Source of the DNA: CAZIFG01 sp964539135
GTDB lineage: Bacteria; Margulisbacteria; Marinamargulisbacteria; GCA-2716485; CAZIFG01
Direction of reading: 5' to 3'
Assembly (NCBI GenBank): GCA_964539135.1
Contig: CAZIFG010000002.1
Coordinates: 62,001 to 126,000, forward strand
Length of the DNA stretch: 64,000 nt
The translations under genes and the position numbers were made by a program. Positions 52,744-60,929 of the stretch are shown piece by piece; positions within the stretch are counted from its first letter, which is position 1; the number at the start of each line of letters is the position of its first letter. The notes beneath the pieces are model-generated. The model made no database searches. It had not been told where the DNA came from and worked only from the letters and a program-made list of their open reading frames with translations.

Positions 52744-54455
52744 TAACCATCAGTCGAAGATTCATCATCTGCCGTGGTATCAGGATCTGAATCCTTTCCT
52801 CTTGTTCTCTTTGATGCAGGCTGGTGTGGCTGTTCACCAGAACCAGCAATAGCATTAGAGGCACGCTTCAAGGCATTAGTGACATAATCACTTCTACGGT
52901 CCCGATTGTCTGTTCTATGACGACAACTACCACTATCTTTAGGAGGACGAACAACTACACAGGAACGGACATCCTTTTCTATTGAGGTGTTCAAATCCAC
53001 GAGGATGTTATCTATCTGTTTAATGAGCTTTTGTTTAGCAGCCTCAAAGCGCTTGTATGTGAGAGAAGCAGGATTTCCGCTGTGGTTGCTAGCGCTTAGA
53101 TTGCGTTTGAATAAGTGTAAAGAATCGCGAAAGTCTGGCTTATATTGACTTGAGATAAATAGAGTATTGAGGCGGTTTACTATATCTGGAAGCTTATTTA
53201 GGTCCTTCAGACGATCGCTAAGGACGCCTAGATCGCTGAACCAGATATTTAACAAGGAGTTACCATCGGGATGTTTTGTGACAAGAATTTGGATTAAAGT
53301 ATTAGGATGTACAGATGGCGTATTTAATCCAAAACTAAGAACTCTCCATAGATCAAAAGAGGAGCGTGTTTCTCTTGAATACTGATATGCCGCATAGAGG
53401 AGTTTGGTAGGATAATTTTGAGTGAGTAATAACATAATAGAACTGTTAAAGAAGTTGGTGTAATGGCTGCTCAAACTTAAGTCTAAAGTTTCTATAATTT
53501 TTGCTTCTAGAGTTGGTAAATCTCCATGTAGATCTAGAAGCGGCTGCATACAGGAAAATTCAGAAGATGTTACGAGATCTTTATTAATTTTGGGGTATAA
53601 CTGTATGAGATTATGTAAATAAGTTAATCTGTTTGCTGAATAAGGATTGCCAGAGTGGAGTGAAATCATTGCCTGTATAAATTGAAACTTGGTTTTTCTT
53701 AATGAACTATGAATGGCTCTTGATGAGACTGGATTGCTCTCTACAAGAGACGTCCATGATTCATAAGAGTTAATAATACCATATGTGTTTTTAAGAAGCT
53801 TGAGGATGTGAGGCGCAGTGGGGTGCACTCCATAATGCTGAGGCATGCCATTGAGATTCCCATTAAAAATAAAAATAGGAAACGAAAAAGTGGTAAATGT
53901 CGCCGCCAGATCGGAATGAGAGACACACAGATGCGGGATGATAAGTGCAAGAGGTGGGTTATCCTGTAAGGGCTTCAAAAAGTCAAAATTTCTTGCCAAG
54001 TAATAAATATCCTGAAGAACAACTATATTTCCAGATAAATCGCTTTTAAGAAGGTCCTTAAGAGAATTTTCAAAAAATAACGCTGGGATATCTTGACTAA
54101 AATAGGGGATTCGTTCTGGTAAATGTTGTCTAGAAATCTTGGGCCATCCATATGGATTAGAGGGGGTTCTAAAAACACGAGCAAACAATGGTCCTAAATA
54201 GCCATAGAACTGATGGTTCAATTGGCTGATGGGGCTATCTACACCTAAAAAGGCATCTATAATGTTCCAAGGACCTGTAGGGAGAGGGGGGACAGATGAG
54301 GCCGATAGGGCAGTCTTGCGAGTCGGTCTAGTCTTGCGAGTCGGTCTAGTCTTGCCAATCGGTTCAAGCCCTCTATTATCAAACCCGGAGGCTTGTGCAT
54401 AGACAGGGTAAAGATCATGCCATGTGGGGTGATAAATAGAAATTGTTTTTTTCAT
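52722..54455 (-). CDS. Novel 577-aa protein with MKKTIS start and Ser/Arg-rich tail
   Basis: Not recognised. After MKKTISIYHPTWHDLYPVYA comes a short tandem KTRPTR repeat (about residues 36-48). A long helical middle follows, with LYPKINKDLV and similar leucine-rich segments. The low-complexity basic tail (CRHRTDNRDRRSDY, KRTRGKDSDPDTT) ends in DGYGDCSPF. The basic clusters look like nuclear-localisation patches. There is no signal peptide or membrane segment. It is encoded opposite to its neighbours at 49704 and 54778, which share the MKK-x-xS start. Confidence 0.6.
   Translation of the reverse strand: MKKTISIYHPTWHDLYPVYAQASGFDNRGLEPIGKTRPTRKTRPTRKTALSASSVPPLPTGPWNIIDAFLGVDSPISQLNHQFYGYLGPLFARVFRTPSNPYGWPKISRQHLPERIPYFSQDIPALFFENSLKDLLKSDLSGNIVVLQDIYYLARNFDFLKPLQDNPPLALIIPHLCVSHSDLAATFTTFSFPIFIFNGNLNGMPQHYGVHPTAPHILKLLKNTYGIINSYESWTSLVESNPVSSRAIHSSLRKTKFQFIQAMISLHSGNPYSANRLTYLHNLIQLYPKINKDLVTSSEFSCMQPLLDLHGDLPTLEAKIIETLDLSLSSHYTNFFNSSIMLLLTQNYPTKLLYAAYQYSRETRSSFDLWRVLSFGLNTPSVHPNTLIQILVTKHPDGNSLLNIWFSDLGVLSDRLKDLNKLPDIVNRLNTLFISSQYKPDFRDSLHLFKRNLSASNHSGNPASLTYKRFEAAKQKLIKQIDNILVDLNTSIEKDVRSCVVVRPPKDSGSCRHRTDNRDRRSDYVTNALKRASNAIAGSGEQPHQPASKRTRGKDSDPDTTADDESSTDGYGDCSPF
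54313..54366 (-). repeat. 18-bp tandem repeat encoding KTRPTR
   Basis: Two identical 18-bp units at 54313-54330 and 54331-54348, and a third diverged unit at 54349-54366, inside the 577-aa gene. Each encodes six residues, Lys-Thr-Arg-Pro-Thr-Arg or close. Copy number could vary between strains without changing frame. Confidence 0.85.
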
Positions 54456-54777
54456 AATGGGTTGTTTATAAATTGTTTTATATTTTAATAAAAAAATATA
54501 TTATAATGTTAATGTGGTTGTCAAGTCGAGATATTAAAATGGGCTACAATCGCCAGAACTATCACTCAATAGGATTACTAGAACGAAGAGAAGCTGGTAT
54601 AATCTTCGGGAGGGGAAAAGAAATCGTGTTATTTTCGGAAAAACCAGAATTCGCTTACGAAGTCCCCTTCATTTTATCAATCTTTACTCGTACGTTGCTA
54701 ATTTTTATAAAATCATTGTATTATTTAAACAAAAATAGTTAGATTAAAAAATAAAATAAAATTTTTAAAGGAAAAAA
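54456..54777. other. AT-rich intergenic region with a decayed gene end
   Basis: Very AT-rich. The minus strand from about 54600 to 54531 reads SDSSGDCSPF then stop, matching the tail of the 577-aa gene (GYGDCSPF), so a fragment of a lost paralogue lies here. A plus-strand ORF of 89 codons at 54473 overlaps this and looks spurious. The last ~50 bases, with AAAGGAAAAAA before the ATG, belong to the 1453-aa gene's leader. Confidence 0.5.
54529..54555. repeat. 27-bp direct repeat, right copy
   Basis: Identical to 52717-52743. Here it is the remnant of a gene end, with the codons for DCSPF and stop on the minus strand and no intact ORF behind it. Confidence 0.75.
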
Positions 54778-57700
54778 ATGAAAAAAATAATATCTGGTTT
54801 AATAAAGAGGGAAACACAAAGCCTTAATACCCAAAGGGCAGAGCTTATTGTAAGGATAGTCCCATTGTTACAGAAACTGGAGCCAGATATAAAAAGAGGC
54901 GGTATTAACTCAGAGTCTGTAAAAAATATGTATCAGAAGTTTGAGCATCTAGACTCACAAAGCAAGAAGTTCCTTCAGGATGTGCTAAAAGAGCTATTAG
55001 AGGTAGTTGAGGCGATATTAACATTGCAAAGAGAAGTCTCTCCTGAAGCATTTGGAAGATCGATAGACAAAATTCAAGCATTTCAAGCAGAATATCCAGA
55101 TAAAGGTGGTTCTGTAATTGACAAATTATTGAAGATCTTTTATCCGAAGATGGGAATAGAAAGGTTAAATAGTTTTGCAAGTGATTCACGTCAGCAAAGG
55201 GTTCAATTATATTTAAAGGCTATTTTAGAACAATACCTAATAGGAGAAAAAGAGAAGCCCATAGACCCAGTGCAAAAAAGACAAAGAGTATCAGAAATAA
55301 GTGCTTCGAAAAAAAAAGGCAGTACATGTCCCCCATTCAAGGTAAATCTGTCTGATATAGATGAAATAGCGAAGAGGATACTAAGGGTGCTGAGCGGAGG
55401 GGCTGAAAGAAGCGAAACCGAACCTGTAGCGCAATATAACCAGGTTGTAGTTCGAGATCTTGGCGTTTCTATAAATGCTACGTTGTTTCAAAAATTTATT
55501 CCGATGGGGCCTGAAGGCGGAGCGTTAGATAAACAAGTTGAAAAAATTAAAAATAAAAAGGTTTGTACCGCTTTTAAGCGGTTAGTACAAGCCTTAAGAG
55601 ATAAAGTACCATTAAAAGATGAGGAAAGATTCGAAGAAGAGGAAAAGCGCTTAGGGGAAGTGGCGGCGTATTTGGCAGGAAAGACTTTAACCGAAGAAAT
55701 GGCAGGGACTGTGACTAAATTTATAGATCAAAATATAGAAGAATTTAAGAGGATGCCTTCTTTTAAACAGTTGAACCTGAAATTGTTGAGCTATAAAACT
55801 GAGTTAGACCTAATTTTAGAGGAAAGAATCGCCTTTAATTTAAAAGACCTGCAGTTTATATGGTTAAGAGATCGTATTATAACGGGGCTCCAAATGATAG
55901 GTGTAAATACAGAGCTTATGAGAGATATGTCTTACATCAAGGCAGCCTGTCGAAAGTGTTTAGAGGCTATGGATGCGCCTATTGATTTCTACTTTTTAGA
56001 TAGAGATCATGGGGAAGCAGAAGGACACATAGAGCTATATAAAGAGAAGCTGGTTCGTCACATATTACGAGCAGATGATATGTTTGGGCTAGGATTGGAA
56101 ATAGAGGGGGCGTCTGGGAAACCGTTGATGGACTTAATCGCAAAAAGTGAAAAATTGGGGCACGTTGCGGTGAGCGAAGATGCCATATTAAGTTTAGAGT
56201 ATCTACAATCTCTAGTAGAAGGGACACTGGTTTTAGGCGATGGGGAATTAAGTGAAATATTTTCAATGACGTCTGAAGATGTATTTAGCGCCATAGACAC
56301 TCAACTAAAATCGAAGGGATTAACTCATGGACTTTTAGGCGAGTTAGCAAGATTAGGAAAAGCGGACTTATTTAGGAGATTAAAGGATGGCTTATGTCCT
56401 AAACCCAGCGTTGACGCCTTTCTTGTGAAAGATGATCAAGGGCACAGTTTATTAGAATATGCAGTATTAGGTGGAAGTGTCGACATTTTAATGGACTTAG
56501 ATATTCCTGGAGTAGTGGGGCAAGAGATCATAAGAGGATATGTTCCAAGCGGTGTGCCCAGTTTAGTAGGGTTGGCAGCGGAATCTGGAAACAAGGTGAT
56601 GTTAGAAAACATGGTGAATCTGGTGCCTGGTGACATCATTGTTCAAGCCTTAACACAAGAGGATGCCAGCGGAAATACGCCGTTAATGCGAGCGGTGATG
56701 AGTAAGTCTCCCGAGTGTGTTGCCTTTTTGATGGAAACGCTTAAAGTCTGTTTAGGTGAAGAGGCTGTAAGTGCTTATATTAATCAAGCCAATAGAGAGG
56801 GGCAAACGGAGTTAACCTTAGCGGCATCTTCCAATGTAATAGAGGCCGGCGAGATGTTGTTAAGGGCAGGGGCGAACATTGACTATAGAGTCCCAAGCTC
56901 GGGTTTGAATATATTACAGATAGCAGGATTGGAAAATCACATAGAATTCATGAGAAGAAGCATTCAGGTATTGGATGAAATTTCGGGAGACGAAAGAAAG
57001 GGGCTAGAGGCCTTAAAAAATATCTCTTTTTGGTTAGCTCGATTTAATGGGGGGGCTTTAAAAGAGCTGTTGCTTGGTTTAGATCCTTCGGAAAGGCAAA
57101 AAGTCCTGGAATTAGAGAATGGCACTAAATCTACCGTCGCGCATTGGATCGCTCGATATAATGGTGTGATATTAAAAGAGCTGTTGTGTGATTTAGACGC
57201 AAAAAAAATTCAAGAAATCTTGGAATTACAAAATTACTATGGGAAGACCGTCGCGCATTGGCTCGTTTACTCTAGTGCAGTGGCTTTAAAAGTACTGTTG
57301 CAGCGCTTAGATCCTGCGGGAATTCAAGCTATTCTGAGCTTAAAAGATGAAAGTGAAGATGGAACTACCGTCGCGCATACTCTAATGCGATTTGAAGTAG
57401 AAGTTTTAAAAGAGCTGTTGCGGGATTTAGATTTTGCGAGAATGCAGGCGATCCTGGAATTAAAAGATGAAGAAGAAATTATCATCGTGCATGAGTTTGC
57501 TAGATGTCATAGCGTCGCCTTTAAAAATCTGGTTCTGGGTTTAAATTCTGCAGAAAGGCGAGCGATCCTGGGATTAAAGGATGAACGGGGAAAAAGCGTC
57601 GCGTATACACTTATTGGCCATAATATGAAGGTTTTTAAAGAGCTGTTTTTGGAGTTCGATGCTGAAGAAAGGAAAGCAATGCTGGGATTAGAAGATAAAA

Positions 57701-59139
57701 TGATCCCGAAATTAGACAAAGATGGATATAGCGTTGTGCATCTGCTTGCTTTAAATCATGGGCTGGTTTTAAAAGAGCTGTTTCGGGGTTTAAATTCTGC
57801 AGACATAAAAGCGCTTCTGAGATTAGGAAGTAGAAGTGATGCCGTCGCGCATTTGCTTGCGAAATGTAATGGGGGGCTCTTAAAAGATCTATTGCTGTGT
57901 TTAGATCGCGCAGAAAGGAAAGAAATCCTGCAATACAAGAATATAGATCAGATTCGCGTTGTGTATTTGTTTGCTAAACATAATGGGGTGGCCTTAAAAG
58001 ATTTGTTGCTGGCTTTAGATCCTGCAGAAAGGAAAGAGATCCTGGGATCAGGTAGCACTACCGTCGCATATTGGCTTGCTCAATGTAATGTGTTGGTCTT
58101 AAAAGAGCTGTTGCTGGGTTTAAAAGATGATAAAGAAAGGCAAGCGATCCTGGGATTAGCAGATGAAAATGGAAATACCGTCGCGCATTTTCTCGCTCAA
58201 AATCATGGGCAGGTTTTAAAAGAGCTGTTGCTGGGTTTAAAAGATGATAAAGCAAGGCAAGCGATCCTGGGATTAAAGACTGTACATGGAGTTACCGTCG
58301 CTTATCGGCTCGTTAGATCTGATAGTGTGGCCTTCAACGAGCTGTTGCGGGGTTTAAAAGATGATAAAGAAAGGCAAGCAATCCTGGAATTAAAGAATGA
58401 CGATGACGCTACCGTCGCGTATGCGCTCGCTCAATATAATGGTGGGGATTTAAAAGCTCTGTTGCTGAGTGTAGAAGACCAGGGATTAGTAGGTAAATTG
58501 GGGGGGTCCACCGCGCATTTTCTCGCTCAAAATCATGGGCAGGTTTTAAAAAATCTGTTGCTGGGTTTAAAAGATGATAAAGCAAGGCAAGCGATCCTGG
58601 GATTAAAGACTGTACTTGGAGTTACCGTCGCGCATTGGCTCGTTAGATTTGATAGAGCGGCCTTCAACGAGCTGTTGCGGGGTTTAGATCCTGCGGAAAG
58701 GCAAGTGATCCTGAGATTAGCCAATGAATCTGGAACTACCGTCGCGCATTGGCTCGCTCGATATAATGGTGCAGATTTAAAAGATCTGTTGCTTGGTTTA
58801 GAAGATGATAAAGCAAGGCATGGGATCCAGATATTAGCCCACGCGAGTTGGCTCGCTCAACACAGTGGAGAGCCTTTAAAAAATCTGTTGCCGGATTTAG
58901 TTGTTGAAGAAGGGCAATCGATCCTGGGATTAGCAGATGAAAATGGAAATACCGTCGCGCATTGGCTTGCTCGACATAATGGTGTGGCTTTAAAAGATCT
59001 GTTGCTGGGTTTAAGTTTTGGAGAAAGGCAAGCGATCCTGGGATTAAAGAATAGAAGTCGAGAAACCGTTACGACTTGGTTCGTTAAATCTAATAGTGTG
59101 GCCTTCAGAGAGCTATTGGTGAAATGTCAGAAATCCTGA
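54778..59139 (+). CDS. Giant repeat protein: ankyrin-like module plus 19 'TVAH' repeats (1453 aa)
   Basis: Function unknown; effector candidate. It begins MKKIISGLIKRETQ with AAGGA 7 nt upstream. Residues ~1-500 are helical, with a basic patch VQKRQRV near 165. About 520-730 is an ankyrin-like module (HGLLGELARLGKADLFRRL, SLLEYAVLGGSVDILMDL, NTPLMRAVMSKSPECVAFLM) homologous to the protein at 49704. Residues ~749-1453 are about 19 units of a 35-40-residue repeat with consensus TVAHWLARYNGVALKDLLLG followed by L-(D)PAERQAILGLK-E-G. The repeat alternates two helices and is not a standard ankyrin. No signal peptide or membrane helix is seen. Two ~115-bp parts of the repeat are almost identical, so the array is still expanding. 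Confidence 0.75.
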   Translation: MKKIISGLIKRETQSLNTQRAELIVRIVPLLQKLEPDIKRGGINSESVKNMYQKFEHLDSQSKKFLQDVLKELLEVVEAILTLQREVSPEAFGRSIDKIQAFQAEYPDKGGSVIDKLLKIFYPKMGIERLNSFASDSRQQRVQLYLKAILEQYLIGEKEKPIDPVQKRQRVSEISASKKKGSTCPPFKVNLSDIDEIAKRILRVLSGGAERSETEPVAQYNQVVVRDLGVSINATLFQKFIPMGPEGGALDKQVEKIKNKKVCTAFKRLVQALRDKVPLKDEERFEEEEKRLGEVAAYLAGKTLTEEMAGTVTKFIDQNIEEFKRMPSFKQLNLKLLSYKTELDLILEERIAFNLKDLQFIWLRDRIITGLQMIGVNTELMRDMSYIKAACRKCLEAMDAPIDFYFLDRDHGEAEGHIELYKEKLVRHILRADDMFGLGLEIEGASGKPLMDLIAKSEKLGHVAVSEDAILSLEYLQSLVEGTLVLGDGELSEIFSMTSEDVFSAIDTQLKSKGLTHGLLGELARLGKADLFRRLKDGLCPKPSVDAFLVKDDQGHSLLEYAVLGGSVDILMDLDIPGVVGQEIIRGYVPSGVPSLVGLAAESGNKVMLENMVNLVPGDIIVQALTQEDASGNTPLMRAVMSKSPECVAFLMETLKVCLGEEAVSAYINQANREGQTELTLAASSNVIEAGEMLLRAGANIDYRVPSSGLNILQIAGLENHIEFMRRSIQVLDEISGDERKGLEALKNISFWLARFNGGALKELLLGLDPSERQKVLELENGTKSTVAHWIARYNGVILKELLCDLDAKKIQEILELQNYYGKTVAHWLVYSSAVALKVLLQRLDPAGIQAILSLKDESEDGTTVAHTLMRFEVEVLKELLRDLDFARMQAILELKDEEEIIIVHEFARCHSVAFKNLVLGLNSAERRAILGLKDERGKSVAYTLIGHNMKVFKELFLEFDAEERKAMLGLEDKMIPKLDKDGYSVVHLLALNHGLVLKELFRGLNSADIKALLRLGSRSDAVAHLLAKCNGGLLKDLLLCLDRAERKEILQYKNIDQIRVVYLFAKHNGVALKDLLLALDPAERKEILGSGSTTVAYWLAQCNVLVLKELLLGLKDDKERQAILGLADENGNTVAHFLAQNHGQVLKELLLGLKDDKARQAILGLKTVHGVTVAYRLVRSDSVAFNELLRGLKDDKERQAILELKNDDDATVAYALAQYNGGDLKALLLSVEDQGLVGKLGGSTAHFLAQNHGQVLKNLLLGLKDDKARQAILGLKTVLGVTVAHWLVRFDRAAFNELLRGLDPAERQVILRLANESGTTVAHWLARYNGADLKDLLLGLEDDKARHGIQILAHASWLAQHSGEPLKNLLPDLVVEEGQSILGLADENGNTVAHWLARHNGVALKDLLLGLSFGERQAILGLKNRSRETVTTWFVKSNSVAFRELLVKCQKS
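57022..59136 (+). repeat. Array of 19 coding repeats (~105-120 bp each)
   Basis: Units begin with (T/S)VAH or TVAY and contain LLLGL and AILGL; most are 35-39 residues, the seventh is longer. The segments at about 58187-58300 and 58514-58632 differ at only a few bases, showing a recent duplication. The frame is kept throughout. Confidence 0.9.
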
Positions 59140-59207
59140 AATTATATTGGTGTCTAAAAAATAAAAAAAATATTTATATATATATGATATAAAAGGGGTG
59201 ATGCAAA

Positions 59208-59537
59208 ATGAAAAAGATCATCTCTGGCATAGGGGTATTAGGGGCAGTAGCAGACAGTGCCGTTAAAGACATAAGCTGGGTAACAACCTGGAACAGTTTG
59301 TAAGCTCATATAAAGATGTTATGTGCAGATGGGCAAAAAATCCAGGATATCCAAAAAAAGAAAATATTAAAAGAGATATCCACAGCGTGCGCGAAACTTG
59401 AATTAGTGATAACTCAATGTAGTAGATATATCGATAAAGAGGTTTTAGATAAATTTTTAGCGCAATTTGGGTATCCAAAATTAGAAAGCAAGATGAGCGC
59501 TCTGCTTGCGGTAGAAGAGTATACTGCCCCCAGTTAA
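59208..59537 (+). pseudogene. Decayed MKKIIS-type gene
   Basis: A 109-codon frame starting MKKIISGIGVLGAVADSA and interrupted by TAA at 59301-59303, then continuing in the same frame (MLCADGQKIQDIQKKKILKE) to the stop at 59537. AGGGGTGATGC precedes the ATG. The second part resembles the helical N-terminal region of the protein at 54778 in composition. It is most likely a truncated relative of the large repeat genes. Confidence 0.65.
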
Positions 59538-59574
59538 GAAAGGTTGAAAAGTAAGAGAGTCCAAGGGGTAGAAT

Positions 59575-59621
59575 AGAGCGCCCTAAAGGCCCCCTAAAAA
59601 GGCCTTTAGGGGCGAGGCTCT
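59575..59621. other. Strong inverted repeat (hairpin)
   Basis: AGAG-GCCCTAAAGGCC pairs with GGCCTTTAGGGGC-CTCT around a short loop. It lies directly before the transposase remnant and lacks a T-run on either strand, so a terminator is not likely; it may be the end region of a lost IS element. Confidence 0.5.
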
Positions 59622-59643
59622 AATTAAAAAAGGAGACTTACTG

Positions 59644-59814
59644 ATGAAGAAAGGAAACTGGACAAGCAGTCAAAAAATGCAGGTGGTATTAGAAGGCATT
59701 TGAGGTGAAAGCCCTGTTGCCGAGCTGTGTACAAAATATGAAATCTTTGCGGCTCGATGGGTAGAAGCCTGGATCAGCGGAGAAGAAGAACCCCGTAAAA
59801 GACAAAAAATATAG
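59644..59814 (+). pseudogene. IS3-type transposase OrfA remnant joined to the tail of a repeat-protein gene
   Basis: The first ~33 codons read MKKGNWTSSQKMQVVLEG, an in-frame TGA (59701-59703), then GESPVAELCTKYEI. This is the helix-turn-helix start of IS3-family OrfA (QVVLE-(A)-GE-SVAELC). From there the frame passes directly into YEIFAARWVEAWISGEEE and KRQKI then stop, which matches the C terminus of the protein at 49704 (YEIFTDQWVEAWLGEED ... KRQRL). The junction falls within a shared YEI. A deletion or recombination has joined an IS fragment to the end of an effector gene. Confidence 0.75.
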
Positions 59815-59870
59815 TTAAAAAATAGGGTTCTCCCTTTGACGGGGCGAATTTCAGCCGTTAGAATGAGGGC

Positions 59871-60917
59871 ATGAGACGTCTTTTATTATCGTATATTTAT
59901 ATCTTAAGCAGAGCCCTAACCATCTATAGCATCGCGCTATATCGCTTTATACGCGGAGAAGGCCAAGATTTGGAAACGGCCATTCTCTTTGGAGAGAAAG
60001 GCCTGAAGGCCCTTAATAAGCCGCCGCTATCTTTAGTATTGTTTTCATTTCGAAGAGATCCTTTGGAGGCGGTTAAACTTTATGATTTAACGTTTGGATC
60101 GTCCATTACCTTTTCATCCTTTCAAGGCGATTTAAATCAGTTGGATATTTGGCTGAAAATGGGATTGGGAGGTGGCTGTTTCAAAACCATTTTAGAAGCG
60201 CCAAGAGCAGGAAATCCCCGTCCTAGAATTCAACAGGTGCGTGTGAATGGCGACATCGCCTTACTCAATGCCTACGGCTTACCTGGAAAAGGCGTTACCG
60301 CCTTTTTAGAAGAAGTCAGCGTTTCGCCGGTATGGCGGCATCAGCAGCCCCTGGGATTTAGTGTGGGGGGCGAAAGTGTTGCGGAGTACCTTTCTGTATT
60401 TGAGACCATTGAGCAGCATCAAAAGACAAAGACTCAAGGGCCTTATTATTTTGAGTTAAATATTAGCTGTCCCAATACAGACGAGGGCCAAAATTTACTG
60501 AAAAATCCAGATAAAATAACGGAACTTGTTCGAGACATGAGACTCAAAACACAGGCCATGATTGTGGTGAAAGTATCACCAGATCAACCCAATGCCGATC
60601 TTCTCACCATTGCAGAATCCATAAGAGAGATCCCTAAAATTGCCATGAATATAGGCAATACTCAGTTTAAAATTTGCACTGCACTTGGACTTCCCAGTGA
60701 TGCCTTAAGTCGAGGCGGGGGAGGCTTAAGTGGCGCGCCTCTATTTAAGCGAACCATGGAAATGGTGACCATATTAAAACCCTTAAAATTACCTTTAATT
60801 GCAACCGGTGGGGTTACAACGCGCCATCAGGCAGAAGCCCTCAAAGTCAGAGGCGCAACATTAGTAGGTGTAGGGACAGGACTCATTCAAAATCCTTACG
60901 CCTTCGTAAAACCTTAA
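59871..60917 (+). CDS. pyrD: Dihydroorotate dehydrogenase (quinone), class 2
   Basis: Fourth step of UMP synthesis: oxidises dihydroorotate to orotate with FMN. The 348-aa length and N-terminal amphipathic segment (RRLLLSYIYILSRALTIYSI) suggest the membrane-associated, quinone-linked class 2. Core motifs are FELNISCPNTDEGQNLL, VVKVSPD, GGGLSGAPLFKRTMEMV (FMN phosphate) and IATGGVTTRHQAEALKVRGA. It converges on carB with a 12-nt gap, so two pyrimidine genes lie back to back but on opposite strands. Confidence 0.9.
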   Translation: MRRLLLSYIYILSRALTIYSIALYRFIRGEGQDLETAILFGEKGLKALNKPPLSLVLFSFRRDPLEAVKLYDLTFGSSITFSSFQGDLNQLDIWLKMGLGGGCFKTILEAPRAGNPRPRIQQVRVNGDIALLNAYGLPGKGVTAFLEEVSVSPVWRHQQPLGFSVGGESVAEYLSVFETIEQHQKTKTQGPYYFELNISCPNTDEGQNLLKNPDKITELVRDMRLKTQAMIVVKVSPDQPNADLLTIAESIREIPKIAMNIGNTQFKICTALGLPSDALSRGGGGLSGAPLFKRTMEMVTILKPLKLPLIATGGVTTRHQAEALKVRGATLVGVGTGLIQNPYAFVKP

Positions 60918-60929
60918 GTAGGACTTAGC

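Noticed and set aside
54473..54742. 89-codon plus-strand ORF as a gene
   Set aside because: It overlaps a decayed gene end on the other strand, is strongly AT-biased, has no ribosome site and no recognisable domain.
57022..59136. Regular repeats as a CRISPR array
   Set aside because: Units are ~105-120 bp, open in one frame and diverged; they encode protein repeats and there are no spacers.
59575..59621. Strong hairpin as a rho-independent terminator
   Set aside because: No T-run follows on either strand, and it lies next to a transposase remnant that better explains it.
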